Origin: Mitsuaria sp. PDC51
Lineage (GTDB): Bacteria > Pseudomonadota > Gammaproteobacteria > Burkholderiales > Burkholderiaceae_C
Direction: 5' to 3'
NCBI RefSeq assembly: GCF_900113225.1
Contig: NZ_FOZE01000002.1
Coordinates: 620,001-684,000 of the forward strand
Length of the DNA: 64,000 bases
Position 1 is the first letter of the stretch, and each line of letters opens with the position of its first letter. This document shows positions 7,981 to 23,434 of the stretch, in pieces. The notes beneath the pieces are model-generated. The model was given only the letters and a program-made list of their open reading frames with translations. It did no database searches and was not told the origin of the DNA. The position numbers and the translations under genes are program-made.

Positions 7981-9192
7981 ATGACGATGCATCGCCGTCC
8001 CCTCCTCCGCCGTGGCGCCATGCGCGCGGCCTTCGGCTTCACCCTGGTCGAGCTGCTGATCTCGATGACGATCGGCCTGGTGCTCATGGCCGCGCTCGGC
8101 ATCATGATGAACGCCTTCGACAAGTCGAAGCGCCAGAGCGCCACCACTTCCGACCTGGCCCAGAACAGCGGCTACCTGTCCTACGACCTGGACCGCCAGC
8201 TGCGCAGCATCGGTTCCGGCCTGTTCCAGAACCAGGCCCTGAGCTTCGGCTGCCCGCTCGATGTCGCGCGCAATGGCGCGCCGATCCTGCCGCGCCAGTC
8301 GGCTTTCCCCGCCCCGTTCCAGAACGTTCCGGGGGCCGTGGCGGCGATGCCCATCGTTGTCTATGCGGGACTCGGATTCGACGCGAAGTTCGGCAACGGT
8401 CCGTCCGACGTCATCCAGATCATGACCACCTCCGCGGGCATGAGCGAAGCGCCCCAGGAAGTGGTCACCGGCACCGTGCAGGTGAACGCCTTCAACATGA
8501 ACAACACGCTGGGCCTTCGCGGCGGCGACCTGCTGATGCTCACCGAGCTCTCGCGCCGCTGCCTGATCACCCAGGTGGCGCCGAACTTCGTCGGCTCCGC
8601 CGCCCCGGGCGTGCCGCTCGACGGCCCCTACTACGCGGCCGCGGTCGGGACCAACAACCTGGTCAGCTACGGCGTGTCCAGTCCCTTGAGCGTGACCAAC
8701 CTCGGCAACATCAATGGCAACCAGCCCCATTTCCAGCTGATCGGCATCAATGACAAGCGGCAACTGGTCGCCTACGACATGCTGCAGATGAACAACATCC
8801 CCAATGCCGACCTCCCGGTGCCGCTGGCCGACAACGTGATCGACTTCCGCGTGCGCTTCGGGGTGGCGCCCGCGGGCAACGGCGTGATCACGAGCTGGGT
8901 CAATCCGTCCGCCGCTCCCTACAACGCCGCCGGACTGACCGCGACCCCGGCACTGGGCGCCGACATCGTGGCCGTGAGCATCTCGATGCTGGTGCGCGGG
9001 GACCGGATCGAGCGCGACAAGGAATACGTCTCGCCCGGAACCTTCACCATGTTCTCCGCCTTGCCGGCGGCGATGCAGACGACGATCAAGCTCCCCGAGG
9101 CCGAGCAGCTTCGCCATTACCGCCTCATCGAACTGACGGTGCCGGTGCGCAACGCCATCCTGACGGCTCCCGCGCGTCCGGTGCCGCCTTGA
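7981..9192 (+). CDS. pilW: Type IV pilus assembly protein PilW
   Basis: A 403-residue minor pilin. The ATG at 7981, 2 bp after the pilV stop, gives a prepilin leader cut after Gly19 (FG|FTLVELL, E24), so the longer open frame upstream inside pilV is not used. The PilW pattern of N-terminal helix then QNSGYLSYDLDRQLRSIGSG is clear. The large C-terminal region contains ADNVIDFRVRFGV, typical of the PilW family, and ends with LIELTVPVRN. It is the largest minor pilin of the tip complex. Confidence 0.9.
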   Translation: MTMHRRPLLRRGAMRAAFGFTLVELLISMTIGLVLMAALGIMMNAFDKSKRQSATTSDLAQNSGYLSYDLDRQLRSIGSGLFQNQALSFGCPLDVARNGAPILPRQSAFPAPFQNVPGAVAAMPIVVYAGLGFDAKFGNGPSDVIQIMTTSAGMSEAPQEVVTGTVQVNAFNMNNTLGLRGGDLLMLTELSRRCLITQVAPNFVGSAAPGVPLDGPYYAAAVGTNNLVSYGVSSPLSVTNLGNINGNQPHFQLIGINDKRQLVAYDMLQMNNIPNADLPVPLADNVIDFRVRFGVAPAGNGVITSWVNPSAAPYNAAGLTATPALGADIVAVSISMLVRGDRIERDKEYVSPGTFTMFSALPAAMQTTIKLPEAEQLRHYRLIELTVPVRNAILTAPARPVPP

Positions 9193-9236
9193 GCGGACCG
9201 TCCCCGTCCGCCGCCGTCCCCATCCCGAGGCCTCCC

Positions 9237-9842
9237 ATGCGTTCCACCGCCCCGACCCTCCCCAAGCGCCAGCGCGGCGTGATCATGGTGATCGCGCTGA
9301 TCACCCTCGCCGTGCTTCTGATCGGCGCCGCCGCCGCGATGAAATCGATGAACGTGACGCTGGCCAGCGTCGGTTACTTCGGCTTCAAGCGCGAGATGAC
9401 CAACCAGAGCGAACGCGCCATCCGCCTCGCCAGCACGGCCCTGTCCCCTGGCGGCGCCCTGGCGCTGACCTCGGCGCGCTGGACCAGCAACGCGGCACAG
9501 AACTACAGCGCGACGATGCTCCCGAGCGACGCTTCCGGCATTCCGCTGGCGCTGCTGGACACGACCACCGGCGGCGGGCTGTCCGGCCTGGGCAGCTCGG
9601 CCAACGAGATCAAGCTGGCCAGCGACAACGTCACCGTCCATTACCTGATCGACCGGCTGTGCTTGAACACCGGCGCCTTCGATCCGGCCAACTGCCAGAT
9701 GCTGGGCCGGGCCAACAACTTCGGGGCCAAGCCCGGCAATCCGAAGCCGCAGCCCCAACCGACCTATCGCATCACCGTGCGCGTCACCGGCCCGCACAAC
9801 GCGTACTCGTTCTATCAGAGTACGTTCACCACCTTGAACTGA
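9237..9842 (+). CDS. pilX: Type IV pilus assembly protein PilX
   Basis: A 201-residue PilX-like minor pilin. The ATG at 9237 has CGAGG 8-12 nt upstream and yields a 14-residue basic leader (KRQRG|VIMVIALITL). The frame could open earlier with TTG at 9189, overlapping the pilW stop, but that start has no ribosome site. As in other PilX proteins the +5 glutamate is absent. A hydrophobic helix follows the leader, then NQSERAIRLAS. It ends 13 bp before pilY1, whose product it presents at the pilus tip. Confidence 0.86.
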   Translation: MRSTAPTLPKRQRGVIMVIALITLAVLLIGAAAAMKSMNVTLASVGYFGFKREMTNQSERAIRLASTALSPGGALALTSARWTSNAAQNYSATMLPSDASGIPLALLDTTTGGGLSGLGSSANEIKLASDNVTVHYLIDRLCLNTGAFDPANCQMLGRANNFGAKPGNPKPQPQPTYRITVRVTGPHNAYSFYQSTFTTLN

Positions 9843-9855
9843 TCAGAGGCCCTCG

Positions 9856-12800
9856 ATGTTCCCCTCTCGTCTTTCCTTGCGCCTGAGCGGCGCCGCGGCC
9901 TTGTTGGCCGCGATGTCGATCGCCAATGCGCAGACCGTGCTGGCCGACAAACCGGTGTTCGCCTCCGTCGCGGTGCCGGGCAACCTGGCCCTGGCACTGT
10001 CGGTGGAATATCCGACCGCCGTGAGCAACGCCCACACCGACGCGACCTACAACCCGGCGTCGACCTACCTCGGGTACTTCGACCCCAACAAGTGTTACGA
10101 CTACAGGAAGTCCACGACCGCGATCCCGGTGGACCACTTCGCGCCGACGGCCAAGGCCGCGAGCCACGTCTGCAGCAAGAAGTGGAGCGGCAACTTCCTG
10201 AACTACGCCACCATGCAGACCATCGACCCGTTCCGGTGGGCGCTGACCGGTGGGTCGCGGGTGGTCGACACGACGACGGCCACCGTCCTGCAGAAGGCCT
10301 ATGCCAGCGGCCAGGGCAACACCGGCAACTTCCCCGACCGCTCCATCACCTCGCAGACCATCGTCGCCGGCGCCACGCCACTGGTGGATCAGAACGGCAA
10401 CGCCTGGAACGGCCTGAAGATGCGTATCCAGGGCCTTGGCGTGAGCATGCGCATCTCCAACAGCGGAGACAACAACAGCGGCAACCCCACGGCCTTCGAT
10501 CCCACGTCGTCCTCGTGGAACGGCGGCGTCTCGTATCTGGTCGACATCCGCGTCCGCGTCTGCGACAACACGCTGAGCTCGGCGAACAACAGCTACCTGG
10601 AACAGAACTGCAAGCCTTACGCCAACAACACGATCTACAAGCCGGAGGGTCTGATTCAGGACTACGCCAGCCAGATCCGGTTCAGCGCGTTCGGCTATCT
10701 CAATGACGCCACCCTGGGCCGCGATGGCGGCGTTCTGCGCTCGCGCCAGAAGTACGTCGGTCCGACCAAACCGGTGCCGGGCGGCGATCCCGTCGCGAAC
10801 GCGCAGCGCGAATGGGATCCGAACACCGGCATCATGGTGGACAACCCCAACGTCGACGCGAGCGCGAACATCAACGACGTGGCGGACATGGCCGCCTACT
10901 ACGGGGTCAACGTCAGTTACAGCGGGGTGATGAACTACCTGAACAAGTTCGGCGCCTCGGGTTCGTACAAGACCTACGACCCGGTCAGCGAACTCTATTA
11001 CGCCGCGTTGCGCTACTACCGCAATCTCGGCAACGTCGCCAGCTACTCCGCTCCCAGCAGCAAGACCACGCGGGCCGCGCAGGCCGACGGTTTCCCGGTG
11101 ATCTCCAACTGGGGCGACCCGATGGAGTATTCCTGCCAGAAGAACTTCATCCTGGGCATCGGCGACGTCAACACCCACGCGGACCGCAACCTGCCGGGCG
11201 CGACCGGCTCCTCAGAGCCGACCAAGCCGACCGAAGTGACCGACGACAAGGCCTTCGATGCCGTCGAATGGACCAACCGCGTGGGCAAGCTCAGCGGCGT
11301 CAATGCCTCGCTGGGCAATGTCCAGGGCTATAACGGCTGCTGCAACAACAACGGCGCGCTGATCGCGGGCATGGCGTACTGGGCCAACTCGACCGACATC
11401 CGCCCGGACGCGGAATCGGACAAGAACTCGGCCGGCATGCAGACCGTGCAGACGTACTGGCTGGACGTGCTCGAGTTCGGCGCCTACAAGTCCAACAACC
11501 AGTACTACCTGGCCACGCGCTACGGTGGCGCCAACCTGCCGACGGACTTCAACCCGCTGACCCGCACGACGGACCTGACGCAAGGCTGGTGGCACACCGG
11601 CGACAGCAGCGACACCGTCGGCGGTCAACTGCGCCCCGACACCTACTTCACGGCCGCCAAGGCGGACCAGATGGTGAGCGGCCTGTCCAACGCATTCGCG
11701 AGCATCGCCTCGCGGATGAAGGCGTACTCGACCGCCTTCAGCACCGCCTCGCAGCAGATCACGGCCGCCGGCGTGGCCAGCTACGCCACTCAGTACGACG
11801 CCAAGCAGTGGACCGGCGAGGTCATTGCCAGCACGCTCAGCGCCGCCAACGGCAGCACCGCCACCACGCAGGTCGAGGCCTGGCGCTTCTCCACCAAGCT
11901 GGCGGCTCAACTCGCCGGCACGGGCTGGAAGGACGACCGTCGAGTGGTGACCTACAACACCGACACCAAGAGGGCGGTGCGCTTCCAGAAGACCTCCAGC
12001 GTGGGCTCCGCTCAGCAGGCCGGCCTGGTCACCAGCTACAACACCACCGACACCACCGACGAGTATGTGAACTACCTGCGCGGGGACCAGTCGAACGAGG
12101 GCACCGGCAAGTACCGCACCCGCTCGTCGCTGGTAGGCGACATCGTCAACTCCAAGGTCACCGTGGTCGCTCAACCGTCGATGAACCTGTCGGAAGGTGC
12201 CAACCCTGGCTACGCGGCGTACAAGGCGGCTGTCGCCACCAAGAAGCGTCCGAACTACCTGGTGGTGGGCACGAACGCGGGCATGGTGCACGTGATCGAT
12301 GGCTCGCTGACCGGAAGCACCGCCGGCCGCGAGATCTTCGCCTACATTCCGGGCGCGCTGTTCGCCGGCCCCAGCAACCCGGCCACACCGGGCACCGACG
12401 GCCTGGCCATCCTGGGCAATCCCAACTTCAACCACCGCTTCTTCGTCGACGCCCGTCCGACGGCGATGGATGTGGACTTCGGCTATGTCGATGGCCAGCG
12501 CGGTGCCGCCGATTGGCACACGATCGTCGTCGGCGGCCTGGGCAAGGGCGGGCGCAGCGTCTACGCGCTGGACCTGACCGACCTGTCGGACGTCACCAGC
12601 GAAGACGATGCGGTGCGCAAGGTGCTGTGGGAGTTCACCGCGCCGGACATGGGCATGCTGTTCGGCGAACCCGTGATCACCAAGACGGCCACGCACGGCT
12701 GGGTGGTGCTGGTTCCGACCGGCCACAACAATGCTTCCGGCAAGGCCCGCATCTACGTGCTCAACCCGAAGACCGGCGCGATCATCACGACGATCAGCGC

Positions 12801-13713
12801 GGACGCGCTGTCCGACGACGCCTCTGCCGGCGATCCAGCCGGTCTGAACCAGCTGACGCCGTTCTATCCCGACCTGTCGACGCTGGTGGTCGAGTCGGTC
12901 TACGGCGGCGACCTGCGCGGCAATGTCTGGCGTGCGGACCTGCGCTCCGGCAGCAATGGCTATCCCAACCTGGTGAAGGTGGCTCGCGCGGTCGGTCCGA
13001 ACAACACGCCGCAGCCGATCACCACGGCGGTCGTGCCCATCGGCGATACCAACACCTACCGTCGGTTCCTGGCCTTCGGCACCGGCAAGATGCTCAATGC
13101 CAACGACATCAACAGCACGCAGCTGCAGCGTCTGTACGGCGTCGTCGACGGCACGGTCGCCAAGTTCAGCAATTCGGGCGACGCGCCGACCAACAACGTG
13201 TTCCCGATCACCTCGGCCAACCTGGTGCAGCTCACGGACCTGACGCAGAAGGCGAGCATCGACTACAAGGTGAAATCGGGCTGGTACTTCGATCTGCCTT
13301 CGGGCTACCGCGTGCTGAATGACCCGACCTACTACCTGAGCTTCGCCGCCTTCTCCGCGACGCTGCCGTCGACGGCCGATGCCTGCAACCCCGGTGGTGT
13401 CAGCCGTGTCTACCTGATCGATCTTTCCAGCGGTCAGACGCAGTTCGCCAACAACGCGGCCTACCTGGATCCGGGCTTCGCCGTCACGGACATGCTGTTC
13501 GTGAAGACGGACGAGGGCGTGGACCTGGTCCTCAGCGGGTCGACTCCCTCGTCGCCCAAGACGACCTGCGATGCGAAGGATCCGACGTGCAACGTCTGCC
13601 CCCCGGGCGATCCGCTGTGCCGAAGCAAGCCCAACCAGGGCTCGGCGGTCGGCGCCAAGATCCTGAACTGGCGCGAAATCCCGCTGCGCAACAGCACGAA
13701 CGGCGCGCTCTGA
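9856..13713 (+). CDS. pilY1: Type IV pilus tip-associated adhesin PilY1
   Basis: A 1285-residue secreted pilus-biogenesis factor and adhesin. A Sec signal ends near MSIANAQ (residue 26). The C-terminal third carries the PilY1 beta-propeller, from about residue 800 (VGTNAGMVHVIDG), with GGLGKGGRSVYALDL, VYGGDLRGNVWRADL and FGTGKMLN. The N-terminal part has the conserved LGYFDPNKCYDY, WSGNFLNYATMQTID and KNFILGIGDVNTHADRN segments. The DxSxS MIDAS seen in von Willebrand-type PilY1 proteins is replaced by ALSVEYPTAVS, so this belongs to the MIDAS-less group. A cysteine-rich patch lies near the C-terminus (CDAKDPTCNVCPPGDPLC). It is the last gene of the minor-pilin operon and is followed by a strong terminator. 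Confidence 0.93.
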   Translation: MFPSRLSLRLSGAAALLAAMSIANAQTVLADKPVFASVAVPGNLALALSVEYPTAVSNAHTDATYNPASTYLGYFDPNKCYDYRKSTTAIPVDHFAPTAKAASHVCSKKWSGNFLNYATMQTIDPFRWALTGGSRVVDTTTATVLQKAYASGQGNTGNFPDRSITSQTIVAGATPLVDQNGNAWNGLKMRIQGLGVSMRISNSGDNNSGNPTAFDPTSSSWNGGVSYLVDIRVRVCDNTLSSANNSYLEQNCKPYANNTIYKPEGLIQDYASQIRFSAFGYLNDATLGRDGGVLRSRQKYVGPTKPVPGGDPVANAQREWDPNTGIMVDNPNVDASANINDVADMAAYYGVNVSYSGVMNYLNKFGASGSYKTYDPVSELYYAALRYYRNLGNVASYSAPSSKTTRAAQADGFPVISNWGDPMEYSCQKNFILGIGDVNTHADRNLPGATGSSEPTKPTEVTDDKAFDAVEWTNRVGKLSGVNASLGNVQGYNGCCNNNGALIAGMAYWANSTDIRPDAESDKNSAGMQTVQTYWLDVLEFGAYKSNNQYYLATRYGGANLPTDFNPLTRTTDLTQGWWHTGDSSDTVGGQLRPDTYFTAAKADQMVSGLSNAFASIASRMKAYSTAFSTASQQITAAGVASYATQYDAKQWTGEVIASTLSAANGSTATTQVEAWRFSTKLAAQLAGTGWKDDRRVVTYNTDTKRAVRFQKTSSVGSAQQAGLVTSYNTTDTTDEYVNYLRGDQSNEGTGKYRTRSSLVGDIVNSKVTVVAQPSMNLSEGANPGYAAYKAAVATKKRPNYLVVGTNAGMVHVIDGSLTGSTAGREIFAYIPGALFAGPSNPATPGTDGLAILGNPNFNHRFFVDARPTAMDVDFGYVDGQRGAADWHTIVVGGLGKGGRSVYALDLTDLSDVTSEDDAVRKVLWEFTAPDMGMLFGEPVITKTATHGWVVLVPTGHNNASGKARIYVLNPKTGAIITTISADALSDDASAGDPAGLNQLTPFYPDLSTLVVESVYGGDLRGNVWRADLRSGSNGYPNLVKVARAVGPNNTPQPITTAVVPIGDTNTYRRFLAFGTGKMLNANDINSTQLQRLYGVVDGTVAKFSNSGDAPTNNVFPITSANLVQLTDLTQKASIDYKVKSGWYFDLPSGYRVLNDPTYYLSFAAFSATLPSTADACNPGGVSRVYLIDLSSGQTQFANNAAYLDPGFAVTDMLFVKTDEGVDLVLSGSTPSSPKTTCDAKDPTCNVCPPGDPLCRSKPNQGSAVGAKILNWREIPLRNSTNGAL

Positions 13714-13732
13714 TCGCCCGCTCCACAACCGA

Positions 13733-13761
13733 AGCCCGGCGGCACCCGCCGGGCTTTTTTT
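13733..13761 (+). terminator. Rho-independent terminator of the pilE-pilY1 operon
   Basis: A perfect 10-bp stem AGCCCGGCGG / CCGCCGGGCT with a 3-nt loop, followed by a run of T, 19 bp after the pilY1 stop. Confidence 0.9.
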
Positions 13762-13800
13762 CGTCTTGCCAGCCGCTCGCTACGGCTCCGTGGGCATGAA

Positions 13801-13830
13801 AAAACCCGCTGTCTCACGACAGCGGGTTTT
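13801..13830 (-). terminator. Rho-independent terminator of gltBD
   Basis: A 13-bp perfect stem AAAACCCGCTGTC / GACAGCGGGTTTT with a TCAC loop. Read on the minus strand it ends in GGGTTTTTTC and lies 21 bp past the gltD stop. A/T-rich on both sides, it could stop transcription from either direction. Confidence 0.88.
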
Positions 13831-13850
13831 CGCTTTCTGGATCCGGCTGA

Positions 13851-15326
<1,476 letters not shown>

Positions 15327-15376
15327 GGCGGCTCGCTCCTGAATTCCTGAATCTCTTGCGACTTCGATGCGACGGA

Positions 15377-20197
<4,821 letters not shown>

Positions 20198-20270
20198 CGG
20201 TGGCCTCCTGAACTCTCGAAAACGAAACCCGCGCAGGTTAAGGCGCGTGCCGGCATGGCACAAGCACAAC

Positions 20271-20339
20271 TAAATGGGGTCAGTCTCGAATTAAAGGATG
20301 CGTTGCGGGCGCGAGCCTATTAAATGGGGACAGATAGGC
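20271..20339. repeat. Two copies of an AAATGGGGWCAG motif flanking the 3' side of the RAYT gene
   Basis: TAAATGGGGTCAGTCTCG starts at 20271 and TAAATGGGGACAGATAGG at 20321, in the same orientation and 50 bp apart. An inverted partner (TCTGTCCCCAATTA, 21061-21074) lies on the other side of the transposase gene. Short GGGGWCAG-containing repeats of this kind commonly bracket REP-associated tyrosine transposases. Confidence 0.7.
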
Positions 20340-20344
20340 AATGA

Positions 20345-21046
20345 TCATGTTGCCTCGTCCGGCTTCACCTTGCGAGGCCGACCGCGGGGGCGCGGACTCA
20401 TCGGGCGCTCGCTCAATTCGCCCAGCAGTTGCAGGAAGCGTGCCGATCCGAGCGGCCACCCTTTCAGCGCGGAGTCGATCAGCTTCTGGCGCTCGGTTTC
20501 GGTTTCGCCCTCCTCCAACCACCGACGCCAAGCCAGTTCGCGCTCGAATGGGGTATTGCCCAGGGCCCAGAAGCCGGGCGGGTCGCTGATCAGAGGGTCG
20601 CGCCGGTGGCCGAGATGGTGCGCAGCGGAGGACCACGGGTAGTCGCCGGGATCGCCCAGCCCCGCGCGCCCCGGGTTCAGTTCAATGCTGCGCATGACTG
20701 TGAGCAGGTGGGTGTCCGCCTCCAGCGGCGCCGCGCGGAAACGGCCTTCCCACAAGGTGCCCACACGGCGGTGGCGGAGGTTGAAGGCGCTCACGTAACG
20801 TCGCCCGAGCGCCTGCATCATGCGGCTCAGGCCGTCCGTCGTGGAGGGCGTGGCCAACAGGTGCAGGTGATTCGGCATCACGACGTAGGCGTGGATTGCC
20901 ACCTTGTGCGTCGCGGCGCTGTCCTGGAGCGCCGCGAGCAAGGCCTTGCGGTCTTCGTCGTCGACGACGATCGGCTGCAGGTTGTGGCCGCGATGGATCA
21001 GGTGATGCAGATGGCCGGCGAGCGCCAGCCGAGGGAGTCTTGCCAT
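20345..21046 (-). CDS. REP-associated tyrosine transposase (RAYT, Y1 family)
   Basis: A 233-residue single-strand DNA nuclease/transposase of the IS200-related Y1 family, TnpA-REP type. The histidine pair is in MPNHLHLL (H60, H62), the probable catalytic tyrosine is Y84 in LGRRYVSAFN, and the family hallmark WEGRFRAAPLEADTHLLTVMRSIELNP follows. The C-terminus is basic (PRPRGRPRKVKPDE), likely for repeat binding. Such proteins recognise hairpin REP elements rather than moving as classical insertion sequences. The gene sits alone between gltB and dgt, bracketed by GGGGWCAG repeats. The frame is intact. Confidence 0.88.
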   Translation of the reverse strand: MARLPRLALAGHLHHLIHRGHNLQPIVVDDEDRKALLAALQDSAATHKVAIHAYVVMPNHLHLLATPSTTDGLSRMMQALGRRYVSAFNLRHRRVGTLWEGRFRAAPLEADTHLLTVMRSIELNPGRAGLGDPGDYPWSSAAHHLGHRRDPLISDPPGFWALGNTPFERELAWRRWLEEGETETERQKLIDSALKGWPLGSARFLQLLGELSERPMSPRPRGRPRKVKPDEAT

Positions 21047-21060
21047 GGTGGGAACGGAAG

Positions 21061-21074
21061 TCTGTCCCCAATTA
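21061..21074 (-). repeat. Inverted partner of the RAYT-flanking repeat
   Basis: TCTGTCCCCAATTA, 14 bp upstream of the transposase ATG. Its reverse complement TAATTGGGGACAGA matches TAAATGGGGACAGA at 20321 with one mismatch, so the gene is bracketed by inverted copies. Confidence 0.7.
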
Positions 21075-21133
21075 TGGCGCCGGCTGTCGATCGAGCATTC
21101 GCAGCCGCCCGAGGCGGCATTCGCCGACGTGGA

Positions 21134-22273
21134 TCAGGCCGCGATGAGGCGCTTGCCGGTGAGCCGCTCATGCTCCCTGAGCGCGAACCGGTCGGTCATG
21201 CCGGCGATGTAGTCGGCGCAGGCGCGCGCGTGGTCCTCGCCATCCGCGAAATCCGCCGGCAGCCGGCCGGGCTCGGTGAGGTAGATCTGGAACAGCTCTC
21301 GCAGCACCTGCTCCGCGCGGTCGCGCTGCGCCTGGACCGCCGGATGGCGATAGAGGTTCTTGAAGAGGAAGCGCTTGAGCTCGGTGCTGGCCTGACGCAT
21401 GTCGGGGCTGAAGCGCACCAGCGGGCCCTTGGTGCGGGCGTCCTCGGCGTCGGCCGGCGCGGCGGCCTCGATGGCGCTGCGCGTGGCGTCGATGACGTCG
21501 TAGACCTGCTGGGACAGCATCCGGCGGATGGTCTCGGCGAGCAGTCGCTTGCCGGTCAGGTCCGGATAAGCCGACAGCGTCTCCCGCAGATAGCGATGTA
21601 CCAGCGCCACCTCTTCGAGCTGCTCCAGGGTCACCAGCCCCGAGCGCACGCCGTCGTCGACATCGTGCGCGTTGTAGGCGACTTCGTCGGCCAGGTTGCA
21701 GAGTTGCGCCTCCAGGCTCGGCTGGCCGCCATGGAGGAAGCGCGCGGCGACACCGCCAGGTTCACGCTGCTCGATCCGTTCCGCGTCGCGGCGGCTGCAA
21801 TGCTTGAGGATGCCCTCGCGGCTCTCGAAGCTGAGGTTCAGCCCGTCGAAAGCGGGATACCGCTGCTCCAGCTTGTCGACCACGCGCAGCGACTGCAGGT
21901 TGTGCTCGAAGCCGCCATGCGCCTTCATGCAGTCGTTCAGCACGTCCTGGCCCGCGTGACCGAAGGGCGTGTGGCCCAGGTCGTGCGCCAGGGCGATGGT
22001 CTCGATGAGGTCCTCGTCCAGGCCCAGGCTGCGCCCGATCGAACGCCCCAGCTGCGCCACCTCGAGCGAATGGGTCAGCCGGGTGCGGAACAGGTCGCCT
22101 TCATGGTTGAGGAAGACCTGCGTCTTGTAGACCAGCCGACGGAAGGCGGTGCTGTGGACGATGCGGTCGCGATCGCGCTGGAATTCGCTGCGGGTGGGCG
22201 CCGGCGCCTCGGGATGACGGCGACCGCGGCTGCGCGCGGGATCGGAGGCATAGGGCGCGCGCAGCATCGTCAT
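21134..22273 (-). CDS. dgt: Deoxyguanosinetriphosphate triphosphohydrolase-like protein
   Basis: A 379-residue HD-superfamily phosphohydrolase. Metal ligands are visible at H68 (RTRLTHSLEV) and H97-D98 (ALAHDLGHTPFGHAG). FRRLVYKTQVF and the distal DVDDGVRSG are also typical of the dNTPase family that splits dNTPs to nucleoside and triphosphate. It is the last gene of the pilMNOPQ-aroK-aroB-dgt cluster, a conserved arrangement in betaproteobacteria, and starts 15 bp after the aroB stop. The actual nucleotide substrate cannot be read from the sequence. Confidence 0.9.
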   Translation of the reverse strand: MTMLRAPYASDPARSRGRRHPEAPAPTRSEFQRDRDRIVHSTAFRRLVYKTQVFLNHEGDLFRTRLTHSLEVAQLGRSIGRSLGLDEDLIETIALAHDLGHTPFGHAGQDVLNDCMKAHGGFEHNLQSLRVVDKLEQRYPAFDGLNLSFESREGILKHCSRRDAERIEQREPGGVAARFLHGGQPSLEAQLCNLADEVAYNAHDVDDGVRSGLVTLEQLEEVALVHRYLRETLSAYPDLTGKRLLAETIRRMLSQQVYDVIDATRSAIEAAAPADAEDARTKGPLVRFSPDMRQASTELKRFLFKNLYRHPAVQAQRDRAEQVLRELFQIYLTEPGRLPADFADGEDHARACADYIAGMTDRFALREHERLTGKRLIAA

Positions 22274-22288
22274 CGTGGGTTGAGCTTC

Positions 22289-23434
22289 TCAGCGTTGTCC
22301 GGGCTCGGTGTGGGCCTCGATCACCTCGGCCACCAGCGCATCAGGTGCGCCCCGCAGGCCGGCGTTACCCAGGGACTCGATGACGACGAAACGGATCTCG
22401 CCGCCCTCGTTCTTCTTGTCGACGCGCATCAGCTCGAGCCAGCGCTCGATCGGCATCCGCGGCGCCTTCACCGGCAGCCGGGCGCGCTCGAGCAGGCGCG
22501 TCATCCGGTCGACGAATGCTGGCGGCATCAAGCCCAGTCGTGCCGACAACTCGGACGCCAGCACCATGCCGCAGCCCACCCCTTCGCCGTGGAGCCACTC
22601 GCCGTAGCCGAGGCCGGTCTCGATCGCGTGGCCGAAGGTGTGGCCGAAGTTCAGGATCGCGCGCAGGCCGCTCTCGCGCTCATCCTGGCCGACGACCCAG
22701 GCCTTGATCTCGCAGCTGCGCCTGACCGCGTGAGCCAGCGCTGACTTGTCGCGTGCGAGCAGGTCGTCGAGGTGGCGCTCGATCCAGTCGAGGAAGGTCG
22801 CATCGGCGATCGGTCCGTACTTGATGACCTCCGCCAGCCCGGCGGACAACTCGCGATCGGGCAGGGTATCCAGCGTGTCGAGATCGGCCACGACGCGCAC
22901 CGGCTGGTAGAACGCACCGACCATGTTCTTGCCGCGCGGGTGGTTGATCGCGGTCTTGCCGCCCACCGACGAATCGACCTGCGCCAGCAAGGTGGTCGGC
23001 ACCTGCACGAAGGGCACGCCGCGCATGTAGATGGCAGCCGCGAAGCCGGTCAGGTCGCCGATCACGCCGCCGCCCAGCGCGTACAGCACCGTCTTGCGAT
23101 CGGCCGCGCCGGCGAGCAGGTGATCGATGACCCGGTCCAGCGAGGCCCAGTTCTTGTGCTGCTCCCCATCCGGCAGGATGACCGACTCGACCTGCTTGTA
23201 ATGCGGCGCCAGCTGGCGCTTCAGGCGTTCGAGGTAGAGCGGCGCGACGGTGTCATTGGTGACGATCAGCGCGACGGCCGCGCGCGGCAGGCCGGACCAG
23301 GTCGACGCGTCGTCGAAGAGTCCGGGGCCGATCTGGATGTCGTAGCGGCGATCGCCGAGATCGATGGCGACCGTGGTCGCGCCGGCGGCCGACGCCGCCG
23401 CGGAAGACGTGGAATCAGGAAGCGGAGCGGTCAT
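22289..23434 (-). CDS. aroB: 3-dehydroquinate synthase
   Basis: A 381-residue NAD+- and metal-dependent enzyme that converts DAHP to 3-dehydroquinate in the shikimate pathway. Clear motifs are [56 protein letters not shown] and [13 protein letters not shown] (metal-binding histidines). The ATG at 23432-23434 makes the gene overlap the end of aroK by 20 bp. About 20 N-terminal residues (Ser/Ala-rich) precede the domain. It works in sequence with aroK in the same operon. Confidence 0.96.
   Translation of the reverse strand: MTAPLPDSTSSAAASAAGATTVAIDLGDRRYDIQIGPGLFDDASTWSGLPRAAVALIVTNDTVAPLYLERLKRQLAPHYKQVESVILPDGEQHKNWASLDRVIDHLLAGAADRKTVLYALGGGVIGDLTGFAAAIYMRGVPFVQVPTTLLAQVDSSVGGKTAINHPRGKNMVGAFYQPVRVVADLDTLDTLPDRELSAGLAEVIKYGPIADATFLDWIERHLDDLLARDKSALAHAVRRSCEIKAWVVGQDERESGLRAILNFGHTFGHAIETGLGYGEWLHGEGVGCGMVLASELSARLGLMPPAFVDRMTRLLERARLPVKAPRMPIERWLELMRVDKKNEGGEIRFVVIESLGNAGLRGAPDALVAEVIEAHTEPGQR

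Noticed and set aside
9189-9236. Earlier start (TTG at 9189) for pilX overlapping pilW
   Set aside because: It would extend the prepilin leader to 30 residues and has no ribosome site, whereas ATG 9237 has GAGG and a normal leader.
11212-13728. An 838-codon frame on the minus strand opposite pilY1
   Set aside because: Low-complexity Val/Arg/Gly-rich translation with no recognisable domain; a shadow of pilY1 codon usage.
20247-20261. Palindrome GTGCC-GGCAT-GGCAC upstream of gltB as an operator
   Set aside because: Short GC palindromes are frequent at this base composition and it matches no regulator site that I recognise; sigma54 spacing was also not met.
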